A program made the translations under genes and the position numbers. Shown here one piece after another: positions 35,186-44,846 of a stretch of DNA of 64,000 nucleotides. Below the pieces are notes generated by a model. It searched no databases, had not been told where the DNA came from, and was given only the letters and a program-made list of their open reading frames with translations. Each line of letters opens with the position of its first letter. Position 1 is the stretch's first letter. The DNA is from Paenibacillus polymyxa M1 (GTDB lineage Bacteria; Bacillota; Bacilli; Paenibacillales; Paenibacillaceae), in contig NC_017542.1 in NCBI RefSeq assembly GCF_000237325.1, positions 3,878,501 through 3,942,500 on the forward strand, in the 5' to 3' direction.

Positions 35186-36517
35186 TTATAACAGATCAGC
35201 TGCCAACTGCGCGAGTTTGGAGCGTTCTCCTTTTTCCAGCATAATATGCCCGCTAATCCCTTCTTGCTTAAAACGCTCCACCACATAGGTCAAGCCATTA
35301 CTGGCTGCATCCAGGTAAGGGTGATCAATCTGCTCCGGATCTCCCATCAGAATGATTTTACTCCCCTCACCTACCCGAGACACAATTGTTTTGATCTCAT
35401 GTCGGGATAAGTTTTGCGCCTCATCGACAATAATAAATTGCCCAGGTATCGAACGTCCGCGAATATAAGTGAGCGCCTCCACCTGAATACTGCCCAAGCC
35501 CATCAAAATTTTGTCGATATCGCCTGATTTTTTGGCATCAAACAGATACTCTAGATTGTCGTAGATTGGTTGCATCCAGGGGCGAAGCTTTTCATCTTTT
35601 TCTCCCGGTAAATAACCGATATCCTTGCCCATAGGAACAACAGGTCGAGCAATTAACAGTTTCTTAAATCGATGCTCATCCTCTACTTTAAGCAACCCCG
35701 CCGCTAGCGCCAGCAGCGTTTTGCCTGTACCTGCTTTTCCAGTAATGGTCACAAGTGGGATATCGTCATTAAGCAAAAGCTCCAATGCCATTCGCTGCTG
35801 AGCATTACGCGCGCTGATTCCCCACACCGATTCGTTACTTAAGTACAAAGGTTCTAATCGCTCTGCCTCCTGATTTACTTTCAACAGTGCTGATTTTCCA
35901 GTGCCCATTTCATCTTTCAAAATAACAAATTCATGTGGATACAGCGTATAAGGTAGCTTCAGTGGTTTGATTGGCAAAAAACGGTTAGAGTAAAATTCAT
36001 CTATGATGGACGGATGCACCTGTATCGCCGAGTATCCAGGGTACAACTCACTTGGATCGCCTGTTCTATCGGATAGGTAGTCTTCAGTCAGCAGCCCCAA
36101 TACATCTGCCTTGATTCTGACCAATACGTCTTTACTAACCAACACCACTGAACGCGGTTCAGACTGCTCCTGTTCTTCCAAGTGATAATTTAAGGCGACT
36201 GCCAAAATCCGGTTATCGTTCGAAACCTCCCCGAACATCTCCTGAACTTTCAAAAAACTCCGGTGGTTTAACTCAACCTTAAGCCTTCCCCCTTGGGGAA
36301 GTGGAACGCCACTGTGAAGATGCCCCACTTCTCTCAACCCGTCCAACAATCGCGATACATTACGGGCATTCCGTCCAATCTCATCCGCGTTGCGTTTTTT
36401 GGAGTCGATTTCTTCCAGAACAACAGCTGGAATAACAACTTCATGTTCTTTGAAGGTAAAAATGGCTTTCGGATCATGCAGCAGCACATTCGTATCCAGC
36501 ACAAAAATTTTCTTCAT
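35186..36517 (-). CDS. PIN-PhoH fusion ATPase (PhoH2/YlaK family)
   Basis: 443 residues joining an N-terminal PIN ribonuclease domain (KKIFVLDTNVLLHDPKAI, with acidic residues later at SNDNRILAVA) and a C-terminal PhoH helicase-like ATPase (Walker A TGKAGTGKTLLALAAG, Walker B IIVDEAQN, GDPEQIDHPYLDAASNGL). PhoH2 proteins unwind and cut RNA; some are toxins of a toxin-antitoxin pair, but no PhoAT-like antitoxin gene precedes this one. Corresponds to ylaK near typA in Bacillus subtilis. GGAGGGG site. Confidence 0.93.
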   Translation of the reverse strand: MKKIFVLDTNVLLHDPKAIFTFKEHEVVIPAVVLEEIDSKKRNADEIGRNARNVSRLLDGLREVGHLHSGVPLPQGGRLKVELNHRSFLKVQEMFGEVSNDNRILAVALNYHLEEQEQSEPRSVVLVSKDVLVRIKADVLGLLTEDYLSDRTGDPSELYPGYSAIQVHPSIIDEFYSNRFLPIKPLKLPYTLYPHEFVILKDEMGTGKSALLKVNQEAERLEPLYLSNESVWGISARNAQQRMALELLLNDDIPLVTITGKAGTGKTLLALAAGLLKVEDEHRFKKLLIARPVVPMGKDIGYLPGEKDEKLRPWMQPIYDNLEYLFDAKKSGDIDKILMGLGSIQVEALTYIRGRSIPGQFIIVDEAQNLSRHEIKTIVSRVGEGSKIILMGDPEQIDHPYLDAASNGLTYVVERFKQEGISGHIMLEKGERSKLAQLAADLL

Positions 36518-36683
36518 TAAATCCCCTCCAAAGCGGCGTGGACAATCTCATGTTTCATACCTATACCTATTCACCGGCTACCCAATACTTGCTGATTCCC
36601 TGAAAAAAGAACCCCAAAGCAGCATAATGCAACGAAAAGTGTAGCTGAAGATAGCCTCAGAGCCTGTACATTTTTAAAATTAG

Positions 36684-36715
36684 ACACAAAAGGCCCAGTG
36701 ATTGCTCACTGGACC
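36684..36715 (-). terminator. Terminator downstream of the LCP gene
   Basis: Ten-bp stem GGTCCAGTGA / TCACTGGGCC with a GCAA tetraloop on the minus strand, then TTTTGTGT. It lies about 100 bases after the LCP stop, beyond another structured element at 36752-36804. Confidence 0.75.
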
Positions 36716-36751
36716 TAGACTGGGTTCACTTTACATTTAGACATACCTCAA

Positions 36752-36804
36752 CCCCCTTATGCTATATAAGAGCTTTACTCGCTGCGAGTATAACATAAGC
36801 GGGG
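36752..36804 (-). repeat. Structured element in the LCP 3' untranslated region
   Basis: Outer arms CTTATG / CATAAG with flanking C/G runs enclose an inner ACTCG-CTG-CGAGT hairpin, starting 14 bases after the LCP stop codon. No T-run follows. It does not match a riboswitch I know. The rest of the 300-base gap (36518-36818) has only the terminator above and no gene. Confidence 0.5.
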
Positions 36805-36818
36805 AAAAAGATACATAC

Positions 36819-37880
36819 TCAGGAATTGGAAGAAGCTTCAGTGCTGTCGCTTGCTTTTTTGGCTAATTCCTCTTGTAGCGCTTGTTTGGCCAAATCGAGC
36901 TGTTGCTCATCAATGTACACATAAGGACTACGCCATGTTCCTGCTACAGGATTGTATTTTACATTTTGCTTGGAAATATTCCAATAGGTTTGTACGATAT
37001 TTTTCATTTGTTGTGACTCAATATCAGTCATCATATTTTTATCAACCGATTTAATAATTGCACTAAACTTGGTCAAAGCGTTAAAGGTTTGCATTTGGTC
37101 AATTAGGGAATGAAGCACCTGATTTTGTCGACGATTGCGATCAAAGTCGTCAGATTCAGCTGTTCTCGGACGACAATTCGACTTGCGGTAGCGAACAAAA
37201 TCAAGAGCTTGGTCACCATTCAAATGCTTGGCCCCAGCTGTCAGGTTAATATCGGTGCCATCAGCACGGTCTCGGTAACACATATTTTTATCAACCGTAA
37301 CATCTACACCACCTAGATTATCTACAACATCTCTAAAGCCCTGGAAGTTAATAACCGTTACATAATCAATATTAATATTTAGATATTTGCCGATCATCTT
37401 CTTCATTTGCTCTTCAGCAACTTCGCCAGATTCTTTCTCTCTAGCCTTAAACACCGGATAATACTCATTCAGCTTGCGTGGCTTATACCCATCCATTTCT
37501 AGACGCGTATCACGAGGCAAGGACACAATGGTAGACGATTTTGTATTAGGGTTCAATGTAGCTACCATAATAACGTCTGACAAATAAGTCGGATGGTCAG
37601 GGCGATAGTCGGTTCCAAGCAATAAAATAGTCAAAGGCTTAGCCTCAGCCAATTGCGTTTTGGGCACTTCCTTGTTGATTCCAGTATCCAAAACTTCCTC
37701 TACCTGATTGTAAATATAGTAGGTATAACCACCTGCTGCCAAGATACCTATAATGAGTAGAAATAAGACAAACTTCATAAACGATCTGAAAAAGCTTTTT
37801 TTCTTTTTCGTTTTTTTCGGTTTGGCGGATTTTTTCCCGCTTTGTGTCCGGGGAGGCAATCCATTCGAAAGATTACTCAT
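36819..37880 (-). CDS. LytR-CpsA-Psr (LCP) family cell-wall ligase
   Basis: Membrane-anchored phosphotransferase that attaches teichoic acids or other glycopolymers to peptidoglycan. 353 residues: a very basic cytoplasmic N-terminus (KKTKKKKSFFRSFMK), one membrane helix (about 35-57), then the LCP domain with ILLLGTDYRPDHPTYLSDVI, IVSLPRDTRLEM, INFQGFRDVVDNLGGVDVTV, LNGDQALDFVRYRK and DFDRNRRQNQVLHSL, including the catalytic Arg and Asp residues. Ends in a Ser-rich tail. Which polymer it transfers cannot be told. Confidence 0.93.
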   Translation of the reverse strand: MSNLSNGLPPRTQSGKKSAKPKKTKKKKSFFRSFMKFVLFLLIIGILAAGGYTYYIYNQVEEVLDTGINKEVPKTQLAEAKPLTILLLGTDYRPDHPTYLSDVIMVATLNPNTKSSTIVSLPRDTRLEMDGYKPRKLNEYYPVFKAREKESGEVAEEQMKKMIGKYLNINIDYVTVINFQGFRDVVDNLGGVDVTVDKNMCYRDRADGTDINLTAGAKHLNGDQALDFVRYRKSNCRPRTAESDDFDRNRRQNQVLHSLIDQMQTFNALTKFSAIIKSVDKNMMTDIESQQMKNIVQTYWNISKQNVKYNPVAGTWRSPYVYIDEQQLDLAKQALQEELAKKASDSTEASSNS

Positions 37881-37948
37881 GCTTCAACACCTTTTCCTGC
37901 GTTTTGAGAAATATAGCTTTCTCCAAGTTTACAATCCTAAAACACATA

Positions 37949-37982
37949 CAGCGGCGCATCCCGTTTCCGGGCGTCGCCGCTG
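37949..37982 (-). terminator. Likely terminator of typA
   Basis: GC-rich hairpin CAGCGGCG / CGCCGCTG extended inward with two mismatches around a GAAA loop, 23 bases after the typA stop. The T-stretch (TATGTGTTTT) is displaced, so termination may be incomplete and reach the LCP gene. Confidence 0.6.
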
Positions 37983-38005
37983 TGGCCGAAGACCAATCCT
38001 ATGAA

Positions 38006-39847
38006 TTACATATTTGCTTGTGCTGTTTTACGTTGTTTCTCCGCACGCTCGCGCTCACCTTTGTTCAAGATCTTTTTACGCAAACGAATGGATTTAGGAG
38101 TGATTTCACAATACTCATCATCATTCAGGTATTCAAGCGCCTGCTCCAGAGAGAAGATAACAGGTGTTTTCAATTTAACCGTATCATCTTTTGTTGCGGA
38201 GCGAACGTTCGTCAATTGTTTTTCCTTACAGATGTTAACGACAATGTCGTTATCACGTGTGTGCTCACCAACGATCATACCCTCATAAATTTCAGTCCCT
38301 GGCTCCAAGAACAAAATACCGCGATCTTCTACGCCCAGCATACCATAAAATGTAGAGGTGCCGTTTTCCGTGGACACGAGTACACCTTGATGACGTCCAC
38401 CCACTTGACCGCCAACAAATGGTCCATAGCTGTCAAATGCATGGTTCATTACACCGTAGCCACGAGTCAAAGTCAGGAAGTTTGTAGTGTAACCGATCAA
38501 ACCACGTGCAGGGATCAGGAATTCCAAGCGAACCTGTCCAGTACCGTTATTAATCATGTTGACCATTTCGGCTTTACGGGAGCCCAGACTTTCCATCACT
38601 GCGCCCATGCTTTCTTCCGGAATATCGATGAGAAGACGTTCGATTGGCTCCATTTTTTTACCGTCAATTTCCTTAACGATAACTTCCGGTTTGGACACTT
38701 GCAGTTCGTAACCTTCACGACGCATGTTTTCAATCAGGATTCCCAAATGCAATTCACCACGTCCAGATACAATAAAGGCATCCGGGCTATCCGTTTCATC
38801 AACACGCAAGCTGACATCTGTTTCGAGTTCTTTCAGAAGACGCTCACGCAATTTACGGGATGTTACCCACTTACCATCGCGACCTGCGAATGGACTGTTG
38901 TTAACCAAGAAGGTCATTTGCAGTGTAGGCTCATCAATTTTCAGTACAGGCAATGCTTCAGGATGATTTGGATCGGCAATGGTTTCACCAATGTTGATGT
39001 CCTTAATCCCCGCAATCGCCACAATGTCACCCGCGCCTGCTTGATCGGTTTCAATCCGTTTCAGTCCTTGGAAGCCGAACAACTTCTCAATACGCGCTGA
39101 TTTACTGCTGCCATCACGTTGGATAACTGTGACCGCTTGTCCCTGCTTGATGATACCGCGGTTCACCCGACCTACTGCAATTCGGCCCAGGTATTCGTTA
39201 TAGTCCATCAGTGTTACGAGGAATTGAAGAGGCTCATCTACTTTCTCAGTTGGAGCTGGAATATGCTCTACCACTGTTTCATACAATGCTTGCATGTTGT
39301 CATCTTGCTTTTCAGCATCCATGCTGGAAGTTCCGTTCAGTGCTGAAGCGTACACAACAGGGAATTCTAATTGCTCATCATTTGCACCCAGCTCGATGAA
39401 CAGATCCAGTACTTCGTCAATGACTTCTGCCGGACGAGCTGCCGGACGGTCAATTTTATTTACTACAACGATAGGCGTCAAATTTTGTTCCAGCGCTTTA
39501 CGCAGTACGAATTTCGTTTGCGGCATGCAGCCTTCGTAAGCATCAACGACCAGCAAAACGCCGTCAACCATTTTCATAATCCGTTCCACTTCACCACCAA
39601 AGTCGGCGTGTCCCGGTGTATCTACAATGTTAATCAGGTAATCTTTGTAAGTGATAGCTGTATTTTTAGCCAAAATCGTAATACCGCGTTCACGTTCCAG
39701 ATCGTTGGAGTCCATGGCGCGCTCCTGAACAGCCTCGTGTTCTCTAAATGTTCCGGACTGTTGAAGCAACTTATCGACAAGTGTCGTTTTTCCGTGGTCG
39801 ACGTGGGCAATAATCGCAATATTGCGAATGTTCTCTCTTGCATGCAT
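38006..39847 (-). CDS. typA: Ribosome-associated GTPase TypA/BipA
   Basis: Translational GTPase with a role in 50S assembly and stress or cold growth. 613 residues. G1 [16 protein letters not shown]2 region ERERGITI, G3 [13 protein letters not shown]4 [10 protein letters not shown] are intact; domains II, III, V and the BipA-specific C-terminus (ending KRQ... lysine/arginine rich) follow. Ortholog of ylaG. The initiation site GGAT is weak, with a stronger AAAGGA further up. Confidence 0.97.
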   Translation of the reverse strand: MHARENIRNIAIIAHVDHGKTTLVDKLLQQSGTFREHEAVQERAMDSNDLERERGITILAKNTAITYKDYLINIVDTPGHADFGGEVERIMKMVDGVLLVVDAYEGCMPQTKFVLRKALEQNLTPIVVVNKIDRPAARPAEVIDEVLDLFIELGANDEQLEFPVVYASALNGTSSMDAEKQDDNMQALYETVVEHIPAPTEKVDEPLQFLVTLMDYNEYLGRIAVGRVNRGIIKQGQAVTVIQRDGSSKSARIEKLFGFQGLKRIETDQAGAGDIVAIAGIKDINIGETIADPNHPEALPVLKIDEPTLQMTFLVNNSPFAGRDGKWVTSRKLRERLLKELETDVSLRVDETDSPDAFIVSGRGELHLGILIENMRREGYELQVSKPEVIVKEIDGKKMEPIERLLIDIPEESMGAVMESLGSRKAEMVNMINNGTGQVRLEFLIPARGLIGYTTNFLTLTRGYGVMNHAFDSYGPFVGGQVGGRHQGVLVSTENGTSTFYGMLGVEDRGILFLEPGTEIYEGMIVGEHTRDNDIVVNICKEKQLTNVRSATKDDTVKLKTPVIFSLEQALEYLNDDEYCEITPKSIRLRKKILNKGERERAEKQRKTAQANM

Positions 39848-40140
39848 GGTTTGTATCCATATCCTTTCCGTATATCAAAATAGTGTCTCTATCCTGAAGC
39901 AATGCTCATTCAAGGCTAACAATCGTTCTTTAGGCCCACTCCCTGCCAGCCTTCTATATGTTTCAGGCTTTATACAGACAGCTTCTCTCTCCGATTCGCG
40001 TGAAAACCTTAAAATAAGCGTCAGAAATCATTCCGACGCTCTTTTCATATCCATTATATTATAGTAGAAATATGTCATAAAGCAAGACATTATTGCCCGT
40101 TCCGTAATTTACCGCCATGAAATCTGCACAGCTTGTCGGT
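39848..40140. other. Intergenic region upstream of typA
   Basis: About 290 bases with no gene. It holds the terminator of the upstream membrane-protein gene (40017-40040) and the undetected typA promoter; I could not identify a convincing -35/-10 pair. Confidence 0.4.
40010..40040 (-). terminator. Terminator of the LiaF-like membrane protein gene
   Basis: Ten-bp stem AGCGTCGGAA / TTCTGACGCT (one wobble), 4-nt loop, then TATTTTAAGG on the minus strand. The plus-strand side also has CTTTTC. Confidence 0.75.
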
Positions 40141-40632
40141 TTACCAGTTGCGTTTGCTACGGTTGTTTATGACCAACCAGATTCCAGCTCCGATCAGTAA
40201 AACGGCAATAATATACATGATGCCTGTACTTAGCAAGGTAATAATCAATAATAGCACCGATATCAAGCCTAATAGTACGCTCCCTGTATATACATTACGA
40301 GAAAGCGAAATATCATTAATGGCATACTCCCATAATCCAATCGCCACACCTAGAAGAAACAAAGGCCATAAGTAGCCCATTAAATGCCATCCCCAAGTAT
40401 TGCAGAGAAAAAAGAGGAAGCCATATACCGACAAAATCCCTGCCGGCAGCAACATAAAGGGTGATACTTTACGCATCATATACATTGCATGTAGCACGAT
40501 TCCAGGTATTAAAATCAGCAAGGGCCAAAGGTTGCGTCCCAAGAAGGAGAACATCCCCAATTTCCCCAACAAAATAATCAGTCCTACGGCAACAATGCCT
40601 ACTCCGATCATACGCTCTTTTCCGGAATTCAT
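40141..40632 (-). CDS. LiaF-type transmembrane-domain protein (DUF5668-like)
   Basis: 163 residues from the ATG at 40632 with AAAGGAGA 5 nt before. Five hydrophobic segments, in pairs, resembling the N-terminal membrane domain of LiaF and similar small proteins (IGVGIVAVGLIILLGKLG, then NLWPLLILIPGIVLH). It lacks the soluble LiaF C-terminus, ending in NNRSKRNW. Function not known. Confidence 0.75.
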   Translation of the reverse strand: MNSGKERMIGVGIVAVGLIILLGKLGMFSFLGRNLWPLLILIPGIVLHAMYMMRKVSPFMLLPAGILSVYGFLFFLCNTWGWHLMGYLWPLFLLGVAIGLWEYAINDISLSRNVYTGSVLLGLISVLLLIITLLSTGIMYIIAVLLIGAGIWLVINNRSKRNW

Positions 40633-40717
40633 CGTGGTCTCCTTTGTTTGCTGGATTTGTTTTTGAGTCATTAAATGTAGTTGTTTTCAAGTACACTTTT
40701 ATGAATATAGAATTTTT

Positions 40718-40741
40718 ACAAAAACCGAGTTGAATCCTCGG
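40718..40741 (-). terminator. Short terminator after the YjbE-like gene
   Basis: Five-bp GC-rich stem CCGAG / CTCGG with a 7-nt loop followed by T5 on the minus strand, about 55 bases after the stop codon. Confidence 0.5.
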
Positions 40742-40794
40742 CATCTGCAAAACCCTATGTCTAGTTTAGCCGATGTTTTCCAAAAAAACCACGT

Positions 40795-41454
40795 TCAAAT
40801 ATGACGGGGCCGTAGCTGCCGATATATTCCTGCAATGACAACTGCTGCTGCCAACAAGACCGGTAACCATGCATGTATAACCTCACCCAAGTCTGCTAAC
40901 CATATGCCCAATTTGGGATCACGCAGTAGCATTTCTCCCGCCGTAAAGGCCAGGATGGCAGATCCCAGCAGAACAAGGATCGGGAACCGATGAAGCCAGA
41001 TTGCTATCACGTTGCTGCCCCAGACGACAATCGGAATACTAATTGCAATACCAATGACTATAATAGCAATGTCCCCATTGGCTAGAGCTGCAATAGCTAA
41101 TACGTTATCTAGACTCATCACAAAGTCTGCTAATAGTATCACTTGTATTGCTTTCCATATGGTTGTTTCCGCTCTTACTCCCACATGATCATCATTCTCA
41201 TACAGCAGCTTAAATGCAATCCATAACAGAAGTAAACCGCCCGCCGCCTGAATAAAGGGTATGCCCAGCAAAATGACAGCTACAAAAGTCAACACACAGC
41301 GCAGCAGGACCGCGCCGACAGCCCCCCACCATATCGCTTGACTTCTTTGCCTTGCAGGCAAGTTTTTGCTCGCCATGGCTATAACAACTGCATTATCACC
41401 GCTTAGCACCAAATTAATCATTAATATTTTCAATAGCAAAATGACATGCTCCAT
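40795..41454 (-). CDS. TerC family membrane protein (YjbE-like)
   Basis: 219 residues from the ATG at 41454 (GGGGGTG upstream). Seven membrane helices with the family motifs LSGDNAVVIAMAS and ADFVMSLDNVLAIAA, whose acidic and Asn residues lie within helices and are thought to bind metal ions. TerC proteins of Bacillus (YceF, YkoY, YjbE) act in manganese export and metal supply to exported enzymes. Divergent from a second TerC gene 230 bp away. Confidence 0.88.
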   Translation of the reverse strand: MEHVILLLKILMINLVLSGDNAVVIAMASKNLPARQRSQAIWWGAVGAVLLRCVLTFVAVILLGIPFIQAAGGLLLLWIAFKLLYENDDHVGVRAETTIWKAIQVILLADFVMSLDNVLAIAALANGDIAIIVIGIAISIPIVVWGSNVIAIWLHRFPILVLLGSAILAFTAGEMLLRDPKLGIWLADLGEVIHAWLPVLLAAAVVIAGIYRQLRPRHI

Positions 41455-41570
41455 ATGTACAAACACCCCCATCCTACATGTATGCGAAATTGGACGAGGC
41501 TATGCTTGCAAGCTTTTCGAATAAGTCATAATTTAGTAATAACTAATGGCAATTGGATTGAGTATAAACC

Positions 41571-41599
41571 TTGAATTCAATAACAAACAGCAATATAAT
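41571..41599 (+). promoter_or_regulatory. SigA-type promoter of the second TerC gene
   Basis: -35 TTGAAT (41571-41576), 17-bp spacer, -10 TATAAT (41594-41599), about 85 bases before the gene. I looked for a yybP-ykoY manganese riboswitch in the leader and did not see its conserved elements. Confidence 0.7.
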
Positions 41600-41685
41600 G
41601 AATCGTATTTCCGAAAAACGGGTATTAACATAAACAACATGCAATGTTTTGAGGATGTTTAATCAGGGAGATGAGAACGATTGAC

Positions 41686-42366
41686 ATGTCCGTACTTCAG
41701 TTCTTTTGGCTACTGCTTAATGTGATATTTATTGACCTTCTGCTCGCAGGAGATAATGCGATTGTAATTGGGCTTGCCGCCAGAAAGCTGCCTCCTGCAA
41801 CGCAAAAAAAAGCGATACTATACGGCACCGGGGGTGCCCTGCTCATCCGCATAGCAGCCACTATTGTAGTCCTCTGGTTACTTCAAGTACCGTGGTTGTT
41901 ACTCATCGGGGGTGTGATGCTAGTCTGGATCGCGTATAAGTTGCTCGTGGACCAAGAGGATCATGCCGAAGTTAAAGCAGGAACAACTCTATGGGGGGCT
42001 ATCCGCACCATTATTGTCGCCGATGCAGCAATGGGTCTGGACAACGTTATTGCTGTTGCTGGCGCGGCCCAGCAGCATTTGCTACTTGTAGTGCTGGGCC
42101 TGTTAATCAGTGTGCCGATCGTTGTATGGGGAAGCACTCTTTTTATCAAGCTGATCAATAAATTCCCCTGGATTATCTATTTAGGATCGGCGGTGCTTGG
42201 TTATACGGCCTCTAATATGATCACTGAAGAACGTAAGCTGGCACCATACTTTACGGAGCATCCGGCGCTGCGTATCTTGTTTATTGCCACCGTTATGGCT
42301 GGCATTTTGCTCACAGGATATCTTCAAAATCGCAGAGCAGTATCCCGTCGAGAAAAAGCTGTCTAA
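41686..42366 (+). CDS. TerC family membrane protein
   Basis: 226 residues from the ATG at 41686. Same family and topology as its divergent neighbour: LLAGDNAIVIGLAARKL and ADAAMGLDNVIAVAG. Related to YceF/YkoY-type manganese exporters. An alternative ATG at 41671 has its AGGGAG directly adjacent with no spacing, and the chosen ATG lies 15 nt from it, so the start is uncertain. Confidence 0.88.
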   Translation: MSVLQFFWLLLNVIFIDLLLAGDNAIVIGLAARKLPPATQKKAILYGTGGALLIRIAATIVVLWLLQVPWLLLIGGVMLVWIAYKLLVDQEDHAEVKAGTTLWGAIRTIIVADAAMGLDNVIAVAGAAQQHLLLVVLGLLISVPIVVWGSTLFIKLINKFPWIIYLGSAVLGYTASNMITEERKLAPYFTEHPALRILFIATVMAGILLTGYLQNRRAVSRREKAV

Positions 42367-42396
42367 AAGAGGTTTCAAAAGGACCCCACCCAAATA

Positions 42397-42437
42397 AAAA
42401 GGCAGACCCCAACATTGTTGCGGGTCTGCCTTTTTTA
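42397..42437 (+). terminator. Bidirectional terminator between terC and thiI
   Basis: Thirteen-bp stem AAAAGGCAGACCC / GGGTCTGCCTTTT with T and A runs on both flanks, between convergent genes; it abuts the thiI stop codon. Confidence 0.9.
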
Positions 42438-43664
42438 TTAAAACCAATCTTCCTGTATAACTTCCTCTTTACGCCCCTCTACAGCTCCACCTGCCTCAAG
42501 GACAACCGTCTCCGTTGTAGCTACAGCCTGATCGATCAAAGCATTTAAATCCCGAATAGAAGCTTCAATCTTCTGAACTACCCACAAATTCGGATTGGTC
42601 GTGGGAGATTTGGGAACAAATAATGTACAACAATCCTCATACGGGAGAATGGATAAATCGTAGGTGCCAATTTGCTTAGCGATTTCTGTAATCTCCTGCT
42701 TATCCATCATAACGAGAGGTCGCAGCAAGGGGAGTTCCGTTGAGCGACCAATCACATTCATGCTGGATAGCGTTTGACTAGCAACTTGACCCAGACTGTC
42801 GCCCGTCACGAGTGCCAGCGCTCCTTCACGCTCTGCCAGCATCGTTGCAATTCGCAGCATGGACCGTCTCATTAGCGTGATAATTAAATTATCCTGCCCA
42901 GTGCGTGTAAAAGCCGTCTGCACCTCTGTAAACGGTACGAGGTGGATTTTGATTCGGCCTGCATAGCCTGCTAATACTTTTGCCAAATCAATAACCTTTT
43001 CTTTCGCACGCTCACTTGTAAACGGATAGCTATAAAAATGTACACATTCGATTTCCAAGCCTCTACGCATGGATGACCATCCTGCTACCGGACTGTCAAT
43101 TCCACCGGACAGCAGCAGCATAGCTTTGCCGTTGGTTCCTAACGGAAAGCCCCCTACAGCCATAATAACATCACTAAAAATATATGCCGCCTGCTCTCTT
43201 ACCTCTACACGTAGCTCAATATCAGGTTGACGCACGTCGACCTTCAATGCCTGAAACGTCCGCAAAATAGGAGAACCAATTAAATGATTCAACTCTTGTG
43301 AAGAATGGGGGAATTCCTTCCACACCCTGCGGGCATTTACCTTGAATGTCGTTCCCTCGTCTACGTTCAGCTCATGCATTAAAGCTACAGCCGTCTCAAT
43401 GATAGCATCCAGCTCAACAGGAGCCATTTTGACAGGACTAATCGTCGTGATGCCAAACACCTTTTGCAACACTTGAATGATCTGTTCATAAGGCTCTCCT
43501 CCGAGAACTACATAAATCCGTCCAAATTCCTTGCGCAACGAAGCACCTGGAAAAGGCTTAAGCAGCAGCTTTACGTGTTTTAGTACAGCCTTCTCAAAAC
43601 GAGCGCGATTCTTCCCTTTTAATGTAAATTCGCCGAAGCGAAGTAAAAGCATATCATAGTGCAT
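42438..43664 (-). CDS. thiI: tRNA 4-thiouridine synthase ThiI
   Basis: Uses ATP and sulfur from a cysteine desulfurase to make 4-thiouridine in tRNA, and can supply thiamin sulfur. 408 residues from the ATG at 43664. N-terminal ferredoxin-like and THUMP domains (about 1-165), then a PP-loop domain with LLLSGGIDSPVAGW and VTGDSLGQVASQTL. The C-terminal rhodanese domain of the Escherichia coli enzyme is absent, as in Bacillus. It begins just after the desulfurase gene, its likely sulfur donor (NifZ-ThiI pairing). Confidence 0.95.
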   Translation of the reverse strand: MHYDMLLLRFGEFTLKGKNRARFEKAVLKHVKLLLKPFPGASLRKEFGRIYVVLGGEPYEQIIQVLQKVFGITTISPVKMAPVELDAIIETAVALMHELNVDEGTTFKVNARRVWKEFPHSSQELNHLIGSPILRTFQALKVDVRQPDIELRVEVREQAAYIFSDVIMAVGGFPLGTNGKAMLLLSGGIDSPVAGWSSMRRGLEIECVHFYSYPFTSERAKEKVIDLAKVLAGYAGRIKIHLVPFTEVQTAFTRTGQDNLIITLMRRSMLRIATMLAEREGALALVTGDSLGQVASQTLSSMNVIGRSTELPLLRPLVMMDKQEITEIAKQIGTYDLSILPYEDCCTLFVPKSPTTNPNLWVVQKIEASIRDLNALIDQAVATTETVVLEAGGAVEGRKEEVIQEDWF

Positions 43665-43665
43665 T

Positions 43666-44814
43666 TTAACGTTTCCACCTTTCAAGGGATTCCAGCTTGG
43701 CTACAGCCTGTCGAAGCGCAAGTATGAGCTCGTCGATATCCTGTTCCGTATGTTCATCACCAAAGCTGATACGTATGCCGCCGGCTGCTTCCGCCTCATT
43801 GCGGCCCATCGCCAACAGCACCCGGCTCGGCTCGGCTAATTTTGAAGAGCAAGCCGATTTGGTGGACACTGCCACACCCAATTGCTCCAGCGTATGCAGC
43901 AGTACCTCGGCCTTCATGCCCGGATACGAAAAGTGGACAATATGCGGCGCTTCTTTCCCACTGTTCAGCCGCAGTTGTGGGATTGTTTTCACTTCTGCGG
44001 CCACCCGTTCTCTCCACTCGATCATGCGCCGTGCAGTCTCTGCTTGTCGTTCGCCCGCTAGCCGTACTGCCTTGGACATACCGACAAGCAGTGGTACATT
44101 TTCGGTACCCGCACGAACCCCTTGCTCCTGAGAGCCACCACTAAGCAATGGGAAAAGCTCTACGCCTTCCCGAACGAATAGCAATCCAGCACCTTTGGGT
44201 CCACGCAGCTTATGCGCCGAAAGGCTGTACAGATCAGCCTGCCAGCCCCGGAGATCAACCGGCAACTTGCCAAATCCCTGTACACCGTCAATATGAAATA
44301 GAACACGGGGGAAGCGCTTTTTCAGCGCAACTCCGATATCTCGCAACGGTTGCACCCTTCCTGTCTCATTATTGACATGCATGATACTGACTAAAATCGT
44401 ATCTTTACGAACAGCTGCGCAAACCTGTTCGGCACTAACATGACCTCCCTCATCCACAGGTAAAAAAGTAACCTCAAAACCCAAATTTGTCAGCTGTTTG
44501 CAAGCTTCATACACAGACGGGTGCTCTGTCGATACAGTCACGATATGCTTGCCTCTGGTCTGATACTGCAAAGCCGCCCCCTTAACGGCAAGATTGTTGC
44601 TTTCCGTTGCCCCGGATGTGAAGACAATCTCCGCAGGAGATACTCCCAAAGCTGCAGCGCATACTTCGCGCGAGCGCTTGATCAACTTATCCGCATTCTC
44701 TCCATACCGATGCATGGAAGACGGATTGCCATAATGTCGTCTCATTACCTCGGCAACGGTTGTAATCACCTCTTCAAAAGGCGGAGTTGTCGCGGCATAA
44801 TCAAAATATTTCAT
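43666..44814 (-). CDS. Cysteine desulfurase (NifS/IscS-like)
   Basis: PLP enzyme releasing sulfur from cysteine as a protein persulfide. 382 residues from the ATG at 44814 (AAGGGGAG site). Motifs: YFDYAATTP, FTSGATESNNLAVKG, PLP lysine in SLSAHKLRGPKGAG, and the mobile active cysteine in STKSACSSKLAEPS. Coupling to thiI, one base away, indicates a dedicated donor for tRNA thiolation, like Bacillus NifZ. Confidence 0.95.
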   Translation of the reverse strand: MKYFDYAATTPPFEEVITTVAEVMRRHYGNPSSMHRYGENADKLIKRSREVCAAALGVSPAEIVFTSGATESNNLAVKGAALQYQTRGKHIVTVSTEHPSVYEACKQLTNLGFEVTFLPVDEGGHVSAEQVCAAVRKDTILVSIMHVNNETGRVQPLRDIGVALKKRFPRVLFHIDGVQGFGKLPVDLRGWQADLYSLSAHKLRGPKGAGLLFVREGVELFPLLSGGSQEQGVRAGTENVPLLVGMSKAVRLAGERQAETARRMIEWRERVAAEVKTIPQLRLNSGKEAPHIVHFSYPGMKAEVLLHTLEQLGVAVSTKSACSSKLAEPSRVLLAMGRNEAEAAGGIRISFGDEHTEQDIDELILALRQAVAKLESLERWKR

Positions 44815-44846
44815 TAAACTCCCCTTTCTGCCCCACAACTGTTACA

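Noticed and set aside
35186..36517. PhoAT/PhoH2 toxin-antitoxin pair
   Set aside because: No small antitoxin gene precedes or overlaps the PIN-PhoH gene; the region upstream is an empty intergenic stretch.
37844..39100. Long open frame of 418 codons on the plus strand over typA and the LCP gene start
   Set aside because: It is antisense to typA, whose GTPase motifs prove the minus strand; the antisense frame is Phe/Thr/His-rich with no domain and no ribosome site. A codon-usage artefact.
41473..41685. yybP-ykoY manganese riboswitch between the TerC genes
   Set aside because: I looked for its conserved purine-rich loops and helices on both strands and found only a SigA-type promoter.
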